Assembly: GCA_003439945.1 (NCBI GenBank)
Contig: QVRM01004774.1
Span: 481,501-545,500, forward strand
From: Dermanyssus gallinae
Lineage: Eukaryota; Arthropoda; Arachnida; Mesostigmata; Dermanyssidae
Direction: 5' to 3'
Length of the DNA: 64,000 nucleotides
The translations under genes were made by a program, and so were the position numbers. This document shows, in pieces, positions 24,301 through 36,174 of this stretch. Every line of letters begins with the position of its first letter. Within the stretch, counting starts at the first letter, position 1. The notes beneath the pieces were generated by a model. It ran no database searches. It saw only the letters and a program-made list of their open reading frames with translations, and was not told the DNA's origin.

Positions 24301-25021
24301 GTGTCTGTAAATGCGGACTGACGTGGCGGCATTTATAAATTTGCCACGTCAGACGACGGATTATTATCGCACATATGGACGTCGGCGGTCCTGAAAGCGG
24401 CATCTTCATATGGCTCTGTGCTTCGCTTCGCAGCGAGTTTGGCCTGGTTTGGGGTTGGGGTCTGGGGAAGGAAAGTTGAAGACTGTGAATGAAGATGGCG
24501 CCTGCGGTGCTGGGCATTCGTAAAGAGACCGAACCCTAGCGAAGTATAGAAGTGAGAAAATGCGATCAGCGGGAAGTGATGCGGAGAGCGATAACGAGAG
24601 AGAGCCATAGTGGGATGGACTGAATGTATGTATGTGCAAGAAAAAGAGCAATACTTCCATTTTTCATCAAGAGCTCACGTAGCCATCATCGAGAATGATA
24701 TCTTGGCAAGTCGGGTTTAAGCACACTACGCATTGCTACTGCAATTTTTTGGATTGGTTGCGCGAAAAGTTAAGCTTTGACTTTCTCTCGTCTTTTCTTT
24801 TCTTTGTTTGGTTGTCGTTCTTGTTTTGTTGTCGTCATTCCTTTGGTAGTTTTGCTGTCGTTCGAGACCTAGAAACGGATAGACCGACTTGGGTGGGAGA
24901 AAAAGTTCTAGCTAGATCGATATGGAAGAGACACAAACAAATTACAAAATTAAAGGAACACACACTGGCCCGACGATTGTATGCTTATTTGCTTCTGATC
25001 TTTTTCGATCTTATAGTTATC

Positions 25022-25023
<2 letters not shown>

Positions 25024-25070
<47 letters not shown>
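25024..25070. repeat. (TA)n microsatellite
   Basis: About 47 bp of uninterrupted TA within otherwise unassigned sequence. Confidence 0.95.
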
Positions 25071-25072
<2 letters not shown>

Positions 25073-26235
25073 TTTGCCCGAAATCAGTATGTAACATTAA
25101 TTACAATCAAGTCGATGTTAATATACTATTTTCAGAGAAAAATTTGCAAAATAATAAATTTGCAAAGCGACAAACCATCGTCTGGACTGTTTGTGAGGTT
25201 TATTCTTATCTCGTGCTGTAAATGCAACTTCCACTGCAGATGCGGCCGTCTTTCCCCCGCCCGCTTACAGTCACGCCGAGTTGCTTCGAACCGTTCAGAT
25301 TCGCAATCGCGTGCAGAACTAATTTGAAAGTGGGAGTCAGACGCTGTCAGAAAACTACCAAGGTTCTATATTTTAGAGTCTGCTAGGACACGTTTGAACG
25401 TTCCATATTGCACAATATTGCCAATGCAGGGCTTTAAGTGAACTGCGCACCGCCGCGAGGAACACAGGCCTTATACCGAATAGCATGCTTAAGTTTAGAG
25501 CGCCTTGTTCTTTCCGCCGTTTTGAGGCAAGAGTTTTAGGTTTTTAGGTTTCAAAGATGGTTTATTTACGAAACTGCATTTTACCACGCCTGGTTTTTTA
25601 ATTTCTAAGATACGTACCGTGGAAGTATTCAATACGCCAGCGCCACAAAGGCAGTGTATATAAAAATTAATATAATTCACCCAATATTGGCCTAATATCT
25701 AAATCGTGACAATTCGTCTTTCACGTTCCCATACCTCATTACCGACAATGTGTTGAAAAAACATTATTTAATGCTGTTCATTAGATCCAACACTCAACAA
25801 TTTGCAACAAAATCCTGAATTATCTACTGACCTATTTTATCAATTGCGATTGAGCTAGCCATTCATTTATTGCGTGCCTCAATTGAGCCACTTTTGCAGT
25901 AGACACTTCAATAGAACTAGCAATAATATCACTGCAGGTAGAGCCATTTACATAAACCACAACGGAAAACGTTTTCTTCATCAGCTAGGCAGCCGTTTCC
26001 TATTGGTGCCGAGCTACTACATACAGCGTCGGCGTTCTCACCCAATACAATCGCCGTTAAATCACTTACGCCACTTTAGAACGAATTTACAGACGTCGTA
26101 AGGGCGTTCAGTTGATGTAGGCACCTTAGAAACATCAGCGGGAATACGCCATGTCTCGCCTTAAGCTTACTAGCCAAGGTGGCTTTTCTCTGATTCGCCT
26201 TTTTCCTTTATGAATTACTCATGCAGAGCACGTTG

Positions 26236-26430
26236 TCAGCATGCAACATATGCCACAAACAGCGCATGCACACCGCCTCCACTGGTTAGACACACTTTAT
26301 CAGAAGTAGTAATTTCTCGTCTGGATGTAGAAGAGACCCGCTCGACGCGTATGCATGCGAAACACCATTTTGTGGCAGATTGAAAATGAACGAACCGATT
26401 CATACCAGGGGCGTCCGAAATTTTCTGTCG
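26236..26430 (-). pseudogene. Possible piggyBac-type transposase C-terminus
   Basis: The - strand reads KISDAPGMNRFVHFQSATKW, then CFACIRVERVSSTSRREITT and, near the stop, GGGVHALFVAYVAC. The spacing of CxxC, a basic stretch, then C and a final 'F..Y' is like the cysteine-rich end of piggyBac transposases, but two of the expected cysteines are missing. Tentative. Confidence 0.22.
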
Positions 26431-26485
26431 ATCCGCAAGGAGACTTTGTGTGCCGCCGCTTAGCAATCACCACTTAACTTCAACA

Positions 26486-26570
26486 AACAGCTTTTGGGCT
26501 GACCTTCAGCCAAGATTTAACGTCCACGGAACTGTTTTTCACATTGCTTCAGAGACGAACCCCCATATAT
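26486..26570 (-). mobile_element. SINE family S, truncated copy
   Basis: Contains CTTTTGGGCTGACCTTCAGC, TTTAACGTCCACGGAACTG and AGACGAACCCCCAT, matching the tail and body of the SINE at 57483-57681 in the same orientation. The tRNA-like head is missing; the match stops at a short TA run near 26567. Confidence 0.65.
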
Positions 26571-28308
26571 ATAGAACTTCAGTTAGTGAACTAAAACTGC
26601 TTTTTCATTACGAACGAGGCAAAAAGACAAGCGCAAAAAATGCTCTAACAGGCTCCAATCGTATGATCTGATTTTGTATTTTATTTGGGGAGTTTTTGGG
26701 ATTGCATGATGCACTTTCGTTGCCTAGGAGATAGCGACGACATGTATGGGAATTGTAAACCCGCATTCCGAATCTCCCCTTTTGAGGCTGGGATGTGCGC
26801 GTGCAGTTCTTTGGCAATTATCTCTGAATAAAACAGTACCGAAAATACCTTTATTGCCAATAAAGGGGATGGAATGACAGATGGAGAATCTAAACATAGC
26901 GACTACGCTTGGCAGAGACTTGAACGTTGCAGGGATTAGAGACGGGGGTCGTTTGACTACGCGTCAGGAAAAGGGTGATTTATTTGTTCTGTCCTATCCG
27001 GCGGCTTTACTGATATTCAAGGGGCGGCTCACTCAGTAGGCTCGTTGATTTGATGTCAAAAAAGTGCCAGCAAGTATTAACCCGCTAAACCTGAGCTAAG
27101 GCCCAGATAATTTGACGCATTAAAAGTTTGGCAAGTGAGACGAAATATTCGTTGAATGCATTTATGGAGCGCTTGCTGACATAGACAATTTGTATAAAAT
27201 AACTTTCACGCAAGCGTTGGTATTAGTCTGCCAATTATAAAAAGACCATCAAGCAAGTGACGATCTTGTTTAGCCCACACGAGGGAACGGTACAAAGCTT
27301 GGTGACCCTTAGTGCTTTGTACAGTATGATGCATACGCATAGGTCTCTTTGACTCCTAAAATTAATGAAACGTTAGTACCGTGCATAATAAAGAAAATAC
27401 CTAGGACAGGTATATTTAAGATCGGCTGCGACACCCATATTGCGTTTAGTAATGAGGGAGGGGACTGCACTTCGGCTGAATATGTAATTGTAGTTTAAAT
27501 TCTAACGCGTAATGCACAAGCCGTCAAACGCAGCCGCAAAAGTTAAAATTGCAAATAAATTAAAAATACCAAATTATTGAATTATATATTAAAATACATA
27601 TGTAATGTTATTGTTACTTTATATGCTTATTGCAATTTATTACGATCTTTAACAGCTTTACCAGTAATTACATAAAAAAATTGAACATATATATATATAT
27701 GTATTTTTACAAACACGTAATACATATACTTGTATGTTACATTATACCGGAAATAAATATTGAAAATTTAAACTAGCATTTCCTTTATTAAAAAAAATGT
27801 TAGTCAATTTTACTGCACAAAGTTTCAGTACGGTATATATATAACATTTTTTAAATTATTAATTTAAGTCAGAAAATAAAAATGACATTCTAGTTTTCAG
27901 TGGATATTTTTTAAAATCAAAAATAATTTGCTAGCTATGACAAATTAAACAATCATTTGAGTTTGACAAGCGTTACCTTCCTGTATACCGACATAGTTTA
28001 ACATTTATGTAATGATGTCTCGCATTTGTCGTTGAAACAAATGCACCCTTGTCTCACCTTTTCGGCTTGCCAACTTTTGCCTCTCATTCTCTTTACCTCT
28101 CGTCTCTCTGTTGTAGCTTTTCCTTTTGAAGTATAGAGATACGTCTAGAGACCGAACTTTAGTAGACGGCAGGATATTGCCTCATGTTGTTCCTTCATTC
28201 GCCATCCACGGAGAAGGGATCTTCCGGATCTAATGGACGTCTTCTCTTTACTGTCGTTTCTGCCTGCTTTCCGCCGGCCCGGCTACTCTCATCCCAATTG
28301 GCTGCAGC

Positions 28309-28466
28309 TCGAATCAGTCGGCGGAAGCTGGGCCGGAAAGACCTCGACAAGATGACAGAAACAGTGCCCCCGAAGAAGAAAGGCAGTACCAAGCTTTTCC
28401 GAGAGCTCAACGATACGGGAATTATCTCCTACACCGAATACCTCTTTCTACTCTCCGTTCTCACGA
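28309..28466 (+). CDS. MICU3: MICU2/MICU3-type calcium uptake protein, internal exon
   Basis: This exon encodes RRKLGRKDLDKMTETVPP, KKKGSTKLFREL and then NDTGIISYTEYLFLLSVLT. The last segment is the entry to the first EF-hand of mitochondrial calcium uptake proteins, where 'ISYTEYLFLL' is a family hallmark; 'STKLFR' and 'KPHSGFRIAFNMFDTDGN' in the next exon favour MICU3 or MICU2 over MICU1. These proteins sit in the mitochondrial intermembrane space and gate the calcium uniporter. The 3' border is clear: ACGA followed by donor GTAAGT at 28467, phase 1. The 5' border is less certain. I chose the acceptor CTGCAG ending at 28308, behind a pyrimidine-rich stretch; ATCAG ending near 28317 is an alternative. 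Confidence 0.85.
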
Positions 28467-28819
28467 GTAAGTACATTTCTCGATCGACCACATCTACACA
28501 CAGACATATATATATATATATATATACACGTTGACTATCTTGTCAACCGTAAGCTCTTGTCTATGTCGCTGTTGCCCCGAATTACCGTACTTTCTACACT
28601 AAGAGAAGTAGACGCAAGCACTTTGCCTTACTTAGTTAGCTACCGTCTCTCTGTGACGGCTGACTGTGTAGTCTTTATTGCTACAATGATAATAGAGAAG
28701 TGGTATTCGTACAACGGAGTTTGTTCAGCCGCTCAAATTGAATGCGCAAATGCATGGATTACACATAGAGGTACTTAATAACGGCAAACGGCAGATACGG
28801 CTCTATGGGAGGAATGCAC

Positions 28820-28888
<69 letters not shown>

Positions 28889-29720
28889 AGAATACTAGAT
28901 TTTATACATACATACAAACGCATAGGAGACGTACTTTAATTTCAAACGTACTACTTGCTAGATTAATTTGAGCATGAAAATTCAGATTGATTGATTTCGA
29001 TGTTTGGCCGCTACAGTAGACAAAAGAGAATTGATTGTGGTCAATCAAAATCGGATGAGGAAAACTGTTAAGCATTGTAGTGTGGTAACACTCTGCCTGA
29101 GTTACTAGCGCTGGGTATCACTCGTGAAATTCCAAAAACAACAACAACAACGGTATTGATTTCCGTCTTAATCGCTAAGTCTTAGAAATAATATTAAATA
29201 ATAAAACAACAAAAACAACACATGGCCATTTCAGTGCAATTATTGTTCATATGACGATTTGAGGAGATTAATGTGTGCAAATGCGGTGTGCCACGATGTG
29301 TTTGCCAGCATTCGATGTAAATATATGTGGAGAACAAATTATGTATAATAACAAATCGGTTTAGCCAAGTTGAAAAACCTGTTTTCAGCACACCGCAGCA
29401 AGCAAGACGTTTCATGGACACACGGCTATTGTTTATTGACTATGGTTAGGTTGTGACGCCTAAAGGGCGTGTTTATCTTGGCAGAATTAGGTAGCATCCC
29501 GTCATTGCTGCACGTCCCGGCAAACAACCGCCTCACTTAAGCCGCACTCATCGTCGACCCGGAATGCGAGCCACGACGATACATTACATAAGGTCGTTAG
29601 GTAGCAGTGCTTCTGCGTGACAGTGATTCGTGGACATGGTACAAGCGATTCTTCTCGAGTTTCGCTTATTCGAACATACAGATCGCTGTAACATGATCAA
29701 TCTTAGTATAAAAGGTAGTG

Positions 29721-29783
<63 letters not shown>

Positions 29784-29859
29784 GTGTTTTTTTATCTATT
29801 TTATTACGATTCATTATAACAATGTGTATTACGGCGTATGTATTATTGCTTTATTTCAG
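28467..29859 (+). other. MICU intron, phase 1
   Basis: Starts GTAAGT and ends TTATTTCAG. It contains (TA)n at 28503-28526, about 28829-28886 and 29724-29779, and a short (CAA)n near 29138. No inserted gene was recognised. Confidence 0.85.
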
Positions 29860-29942
29860 AACCACACTCTGGATTCAGGATAGCCTTCAACATGTTCGAC
29901 ACGGATGGCAACCAGAGGGTCGACAAGAACGAATTCCTAGTG
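29860..29942 (+). CDS. MICU3: MICU2/MICU3-type calcium uptake protein, EF-hand exon
   Basis: The acceptor TTATTTCAG ends at 29859 and the donor GTGAGT begins at 29943. Joining phase 1 from the previous exon completes a Lys codon and reads KPHSGFRI, then AFNMFDTDGNQRVDKNEFLV. The 12-residue loop DTDGNQRVDKNE (29898-29933) has Asp, Asp, Asn, Asp and Glu at calcium ligand positions 1, 3, 5, 9 and 12, so this EF-hand should bind calcium. The intron between the two exons is 1393 bp and contains three TA arrays. The following exon, which should carry the linker and 'FFGKKG'-like segment, was not found in the rest of the window. Translating straight through without splicing gives the wrong frame, confirming the splice. 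Confidence 0.9.
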
Positions 29943-30002
29943 GTGAGTGCGGTTTAACGCGACGGCATCTGACTACTAAGTGTTCTAAGCATCCTCTTTA
30001 AT

Positions 30003-30046
<44 letters not shown>

Positions 30047-30399
30047 AGAGACAGCTCGTCGGCAACCGACGACAAGGCGCCGTAGTTAATTCTCCCGAAG
30101 CCTGCGTTCAGTCCTTCTCGCAAAGCTGCTAAGAAGTCAGGTTTTCATCAAGTATAATATGAGAAATTATACCCGTCAACGCGTTCGTCGTTAGCCCAGT
30201 ACAGTGTGACTCCTAAGTCGGGCCTAAACTCTACCCACACGGCTAGAGCTACTTTTGGAAATCTAGCCTCGCCCGCGGATGCGTTGAAGGCTGTCAGCCC
30301 AGATTTGGAGGAAGCTATCCAGATGGTGACTTATGTTCTACAGCCTGCAAGCACTGGCCAAACAAAATCTAGAAACAGCTCATAATGATCATCACAGAG

Positions 30400-31878
30400 T
30401 AATTTCTCGCCGCAACGTCCCGGAGTGTTCTTAAGCTTCTAGCTATGTATCCAAACGCCTAATATGCCGAACGGCGTTTACCTCAAGGGCCTTACTGAGA
30501 CACATTCATTCTTTGCATACAGGATCGAGAGCCCACAGACAGCTTGCAATATAACTCACACGTCTACAACCTACACAAATGGCAGTTTAGATTCCGTTTG
30601 TTTAAAACACGTGAAGATGATGCGTATAGTATACAAAAGACAGCAAGAACTATTGTGCTGGAATGTCTTCTAAAAGCCATAAATAAAGTAGTGACTAACA
30701 ATTCTAACTCCGCATGGTTGTCTCTACTATCGTTTGCTTTGTTTGTACTTCACCCTCCAAACGTCAATAGTGACTCGCGATCGTTGGTAGACATCACACG
30801 CTCAATCCTTGTGGCCTTCGAGAACGATCTCAGGCTCGAGGGATTGGCGAATCGAGTCGATCACCAGAAACGTAGAAAAGTTGACACTTCCGAGGAAGAC
30901 TTGAAGAACCGATGGAGATGTGTCGGGCAGTACGGATAGTGTGTCAAAAGAAGATATATAATCCGCAGTAGGATCCTTTTTTACGCAGCTCTGTCAGTAG
31001 CTCCGCTGCGGGTATTTCGCTTCATCGGGCCAAGGCTTATTCAAGATTTATTTTCACGGGCAATGGGTAAAAAGCGAAGGCTCTGTCCGATGCACTTGTC
31101 AAAGCTATCGAAATTTTATTACTGAGGTATTAGCCAACGGATCTTTTGCCTATCATTTTCGTAGCACGGTTATTTGCTTTGAAAAAAGATTGTACAACCC
31201 ACCCTATCGCATGCTCATCCACACTCCGTAGGATAGCAGCGAAGATTGATTCCTCCTGTTGGGGGAACATGTCGTTAATCGGCGATGTAATAGGTGAGCA
31301 CCAGTTTGGCTACTAGAAATGGCGATCCATACTGCGCGAGCCCATCTTCAGTCCAAGTCAGAAGGCATAATCATGGTGAAACTGAACTTTCTGAATGCTT
31401 GCTAAACAGCCTTTGGCGTGACCTCCTTCTAAGGGCTGCTGTCTTGCATGTGCTTAACCTACACCGTAACATTATGTGGGCATACTGAAATCCAACTCAA
31501 CTGCTGTTGTTGGACCACGTCATACTTTCATAGTCGGGTCTGCAGCAGAGCGACACATTAGGTAGACCCTCACTGTTTTGTCTTGCCATCAAGGAGTTGA
31601 TAGACTCTCTCGACTTGCCGCTTAATGTATGGTACTTAGATGATAGCGTGTCAACTGGTGACCCTGTAGCGATAGCTCGTGATACTCAAAAGGTACTTGA
31701 ATCTCACAAGAAAGACTACGCATTGGTGTCGGGATTATTAATATCCACCTCCTTAGTCCGACTGGTATCTAGTAGCAGAATGGTATTTCTTTTAAGGTCC
31801 TGCTTTTTGAGAAAACGGGTAAGCCACCTGCTCCATGCGATTAACTTAACAGAGGATATTATTTTTTTGGAATGTTGA
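30400..31878 (+). mobile_element. Decayed LINE with YLDD reverse transcriptase
   Basis: Lies in the likely MICU intron. Blocks in order: SAWLSLLSFALFVLHPPN and VDTSEEDLKNRW (30709-30937, a pre-RT segment); GSFAYHFRSTVICFEKR (about 31139-31190); STLRRIAAKID (about 31210-31245), a strong LINE RT block; GEHQFGY (near 31293); LLNSLWRDLLLRAAV (about 31396-31440); DHVILS; LQQSDTLGRPSLFCLAIKEL (31540-31599), equal to the usual LQQGDPLGP block; and NVWYLDDSVSTGDP with the catalytic YLDD at 31633-31644. Frames shift several times and stops interrupt it. YLDD is intact but the preceding GDP is SDT. This is a different LINE type from the one at 3.3-6.9 kb. Confidence 0.78.
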
Positions 31879-32315
31879 ACACCCACACGTTTAAGTTTCA
31901 ATTTGTCTTGCTTATTCTAAATCAACCGGAAGCAGCTTGCAAGCAAGCCCTTCTGCCCATGACAAAAGGAGACCTAGTTATTTCAGACATTGTTTTGGCC
32001 GTAGGTCCCGCGGCGGTCGCACGCACCCAGGTGTGTTTTGCATTTACCGGCTAGTCTTTCATTACAAAAAAGAAGTTGTATTGTACATTTGGCTAAGCTC
32101 GCCCTTTTCGCGTTAGCTTTTTAAGTCTAGAGCACACTCCGTCCCCTACGGGCTTGAAACTTAACCTGAGGTATATCTTCAATGCACCGAGGGCCGGAAA
32201 TGTTAAGATATCTAGGGTTTCCTCAACAGTCTTTGTGGCTGCATGGCCGCTGACTCTCAGCGGTATGGTTTGTCATCTGTTGTCAATGAGCATCGCTCAA
32301 AAAAAATTCGATCAA

Positions 32316-32398
32316 CAACAGGAATCGAACCGGCGACACCCCGGTAGATGACGGCCATGACTAGCGCACTAGTCGGCCCCTAGACCACGCCGCCACCT
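32316..32398 (-). mobile_element. tRNA-derived SINE head, second family
   Basis: On the - strand the sequence GTGGCGGCGTGGTCTAGGGG is followed about 50 bases on by GGTTCGATTCCTGTTG, giving A-box-like and perfect B-box promoter elements. It is followed by ATCGAATTTTTTTTGAGC. The arms do not make a complete tRNA, so a SINE is the better reading. It is not the same family as the copy at 1856-2044. Confidence 0.55.
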
Positions 32399-32819
32399 TT
32401 TATGCCTTAGGTGACTTGGCGCAGTAGAACGGAACACATAGTATGAATGATTCTATAATATGCATAATCAAATTCTGAAAATATTAAGAAGATCGCTATT
32501 ATGGACGAGCGTGTGTGTCGCGCGGGGATGCTTTATATAGCCGGCCACCTTCTTCTACCCTTACCCTTTAAGACAGTTTTCATTGCCGGTTTATAACAAC
32601 AGATATACAACATTTATACAGTTCAGTATGAATGGCTCGACATAGATATACCATCATGTAGTGTTCGTCATGATATATGAGTATCGTGACAGCAGTGACA
32701 ATTCTAATATAGTAACAACAAATAGCAGCAAATATAATCAAACCGTATTGTTTTCCTCTCGATGTATCTGTATGTACTACATACAAATAGTATGAATATA
32801 AGAAAAGCGTTTAACGTAC

Positions 32820-32821
<2 letters not shown>

Positions 32822-32870
<49 letters not shown>

Positions 32871-32871
32871 C
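32822..32871. repeat. (TA)n microsatellite
   Basis: About 50 bp of TA interrupted once by CA. A second short array follows at 32965-32980. From 32400 to 35090 I see no gene beyond these and the TA array at 34208-34250. Confidence 0.9.
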
Positions 32872-34215
32872 TCGTGTGATAAATAAAAACTTAAGCTTCT
32901 TTTCTAACGTTAGCTTTGGCGATATGTCACATGGCATGTATGAAGAAGGACTGGGTGGAGAGAATATATATATATATATAGGGCGCGGCATACCGCCATA
33001 CCGAAACGGCGGCAATGGCGGCAATGACGGCAACACGTTTGTAAACATCGTCATTTTATACCATTTCATTGCGGATATCTTTTAGCAAGTGGAGCTCATT
33101 AATATGTACAATGAGAAAAATGTTGTGATTGAAAAAACTTTGGTGGGCTCGTTGTTTTTCAGAAAGTAGACGTTCCATGGCCACCTGGTTTGTGCGACCT
33201 GACGCGCCTAGAATGTTTGTGGGTTTTTTGAAGAGCAAGGTGTTTGCCAGTTAGCTCGCCACCACCACCGACGAGCTGAAGGAAAATATTCGGCGGGAGA
33301 GTTTGAAAAACAAATGTTTTTGTATAGATAATACCGAAAAGTTCCGGGACAGCCGTCTTCCTCAGTTCATCGTTCAGACGTAACGACATGCAGTATACTT
33401 TCTACTAAAACCGGAATAACTTTACACACATTTGATACTATCTTACACTTCTGGAGAAGACATGCTTATCTTGGAGACTCGAACAAATGCCTTATCTTAA
33501 GCTGACGATTGCTAACGACGATAACTATCACACAAAACATGACAGATATATACAGAACGAATCAGATATTACTTACAAAAGCACCCGTACGGGGTGCGCC
33601 ATTATACCTCATTCAATACTTGTGGGGCCTTATATAAAAGATTTGGAAAATTAACGTTTGCTCTCACGATCTTCAAACATCTCTCGACAAACAAGAGGTC
33701 GCGCTTTTGACGCCGTCTCCATAGTACTCTCCAATAAAGCATACTCGTCTGAATCGTTCGCAACACGTTCTACTGAAAACGAAGAACAAACTCGTTCTAG
33801 CAACTAGTGTGATTTGTGCGCATTTTTGTGCGCGTTTGTTGTGTTAAAAGCCGTGATGGGGGCAAAGGATCAAAATCATGATATGATGGCTCAGCGTGAG
33901 TGAGTCTTTGCCAACCCATGTATGACGTCTGTTAACCACTAGAAGTGTTTCTCTGCTCACTGCAATTCCTGGTATCAGCTGGTATCGGTAATAACAGCGC
34001 AGCATGCACTAAGCTGTACGGCCGCGGACACTTGCTTGTGCACGCCGCCTGCTGAAAGCAAAACTCAATTAATTTCCGGTTCCCAACGGCGCGCCTTTTT
34101 TGCCCCCCCCCCCTTTCACCGTGCGCGGGACCTTCTTCCCTTCTTCGCCAGACATCCTGGCCGACTGCGGCGCATGTTTTATCCGCCGCTATTGTTGTTG
34201 GTCCCGCTATGTATG

Positions 34216-34257
<42 letters not shown>

Positions 34258-35098
34258 ATATACTTTTTAATTTTTTTTTACTTGGTATGTATCAGCCATT
34301 TATTTTTTAGCCCAGTAATGAATCGGAAAATAAAGCGCACTGTGCTCCAATTATGATCAAGTGGAATCGCGCCGAGTAACGACGCCACAACCATTCGATT
34401 GATGTCTTAAGTGGTCTTCATGCATGTGCGATGTGGGTACCCGAAATGAGGCCCAAAATCTCTATCGGTAACGCTTGGTATGCATATGTCAGGCCATCTC
34501 GGTGATTATTAGACGGTGATTATTGTAACAACGCTGGGTGTGGTTTGATGTAGGCTGCCGCAGCTACCGCTTATTAACAACAGTTTCGAAGTAACAAACT
34601 GAATGAACTGTTTCGGCCTATAGTAACAACGCTATAGTGATAGTCCGAATCGCAAATAGAGCAGAGCCATTTTGGCCCAGCGGGCCGGCTGGGGACACGC
34701 GTGACAAAAGTCCATTGTTACAAATAGCACGGACGAAGGCGACGACAGCAGCGCGGCCCGCGGCCTTTGTCCGTGATCCATCTTGACTAATTAAGCGTGA
34801 CCATAGCTGTAGTAATAACAATCAGCCTGATGATTATGACTAGGCGGACATACGAGCGTTGTCGTCACGTTGTCGCTCAACGGATCTACGTGCCATTTTC
34901 AAAGCCACCTGCAGATGAACATTTGTAGGCGCTGCCACCGCTGGAGAATTTGCCAGTAGCATCAGGGTAGGACCTCGCAAAATCAGGCGGCCTGTATTCT
35001 TGAAGCCTTTTTTCGTCTGTCTTAAGCTAAAATACTTGCCTTACTAAATATTGTGGCAGTAAAGGTATGCGCAAACTATTATTTTGCATGAAGTCTGC

Positions 35099-35597
35099 CT
35101 ATTGTTTTTCGGTTAGCCCATCTTTAAGGACGAGGCCTTGTATCTCTGCAAGTATGAATTCCTTTGATGGTGGGAAAGGAAAGAGCTTTGAGAGTGGGTC
35201 GGGCCATAGTTCGATAGACTGTCCTTTTGTTCTAGTGAGGGTGAAATCTACTTCATTTGCTCTAAAGACAAGTTTCACGTTTATGTATATTTGTTGTACT
35301 GCTTTAGAGAGTTGCTGCACGTGTCGATGCTTCAAACCATTGTATGTGGCAGCGATTCGAATTTGGGCGTTACGGCGTTCGGATTGTCGCACGTAGTGCC
35401 GTTCGAAATGCCACCTGCTGCATTAGGTATTCGGAAGCACAAGATTGGAAATTATTTGCGCAACGAGTTGTTGATGTAGCGGATGAGTAGTTAGGAACTC
35501 TGTGCTGACCAGAGGTGGCGAAAGATAGTGGTTGCATTTGCCGCAGAGTCGGCAGCCTCTCACGATCATCCTTTATCCAGAAGCGCTCGCAAAACAC
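35099..35597 (-). pseudogene. Decayed coding fragment of unknown retroelement type
   Basis: Two overlapping - strand frames join at about 35385 by a frameshift: one ends with AFRTALRATIRTP, and the other begins SERRNAQIRIAATYNGLKHR and continues VQQLSKAVQQIYINVKLVFR, then TLTRTKGQ. The 'Y..G.......L.KA....INV..VFR' pattern recalls the segment between reverse transcriptase and GIY-YIG nuclease in Penelope-like elements, but I cannot confirm it. No intact gene. Confidence 0.25.
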
Positions 35598-35731
35598 GTT
35601 CGCACGCTATGGCCGTCGAGTTGACACTGAAAATTATATAAATACGTACATATATATATATATTTGTTTTTTCAATTTCAATTTTCAATTTCCAACGTGG
35701 TTTATTTACGGAACTGCATTTCACAATATTT

Positions 35732-35762
<31 letters not shown>

Positions 35763-35853
35763 GAGGTATACATTTACTGTTCAGAGAACTATTACAGTTT
35801 GGAATGTTCCTAACTCCCATAATGGCAGTTTTTCTCACTGACAATCTTCAAAT

Positions 35854-36174
35854 CTACACATTTTTTTCTTGTTCCTGCGGAAGGAACTGCATAACTTGCT
35901 GGTCGTCCGGTCGGAAGTACAAGACTTTCCCGGCAGTATAAATGGCCCACAGCGTCAGATGTTCAGATGCGGTTACATCTCTTGCGCTTGGTAGACCCTG
36001 CAGAGTTGACCAGTATTCGTACGCCTGTCTTAGGAAAATGTATCGTCGCCCTGGATGATAATCTAGATCGCGGCGTTGTGGAACATGCCACCGCAAGAAA
36101 AGGCCCGGAGCCACTATGGCGGGCCCCACCACCGTGGTTTCAGTGGTTTTCCCTAAGGCTACCGCCACTTGCAA
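35854..36174 (-). CDS. Unassigned ORF, possible exon or gene relic
   Basis: An open frame of about 106 codons containing LRQAYEYWSTLQGLPSARDV, LTLWAIYTAGKVLYFRPDD and a C-terminus QQVMQFLPQEQEKNV. The composition looks protein-like rather than repetitive, but I do not recognise the family. The 5' limit is uncertain because no ATG starts the frame; an acceptor-like TTTTCCTAAGACAG precedes GCGTACGAATAC. It could be a terminal exon or a processed pseudogene. Confidence 0.25.
   Translation of the reverse strand: MQVAVALGKTTETTVVGPAIVAPGLFLRWHVPQRRDLDYHPGRRYIFLRQAYEYWSTLQGLPSARDVTASEHLTLWAIYTAGKVLYFRPDDQQVMQFLPQEQEKNV

Larger units (their letters stand above)
22579..28308. other. Mostly unassigned sequence upstream of the MICU exons
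   Basis: Apart from the separately listed repeats and two weak element fragments I see no gene. AT-rich from about 27500 to 28000. TA array at 25024-25070. If the MICU gene's 5' exons lie outside the window, this is intron. I searched by eye for the exon preceding 28309 and did not find it. Confidence 0.5.

Noticed and set aside
30709..30937. Considered as the next MICU exon (linker after the EF-hand) because of DTSEEDLKNRW
   Set aside because: The segment fits a LINE pre-RT region followed in order by RT blocks to 31878, and its borders are not good splice sites.
33620..33700. TATATAAAAG as a promoter or LTR start
   Set aside because: No gene, LTR pair or matching second copy was found nearby.
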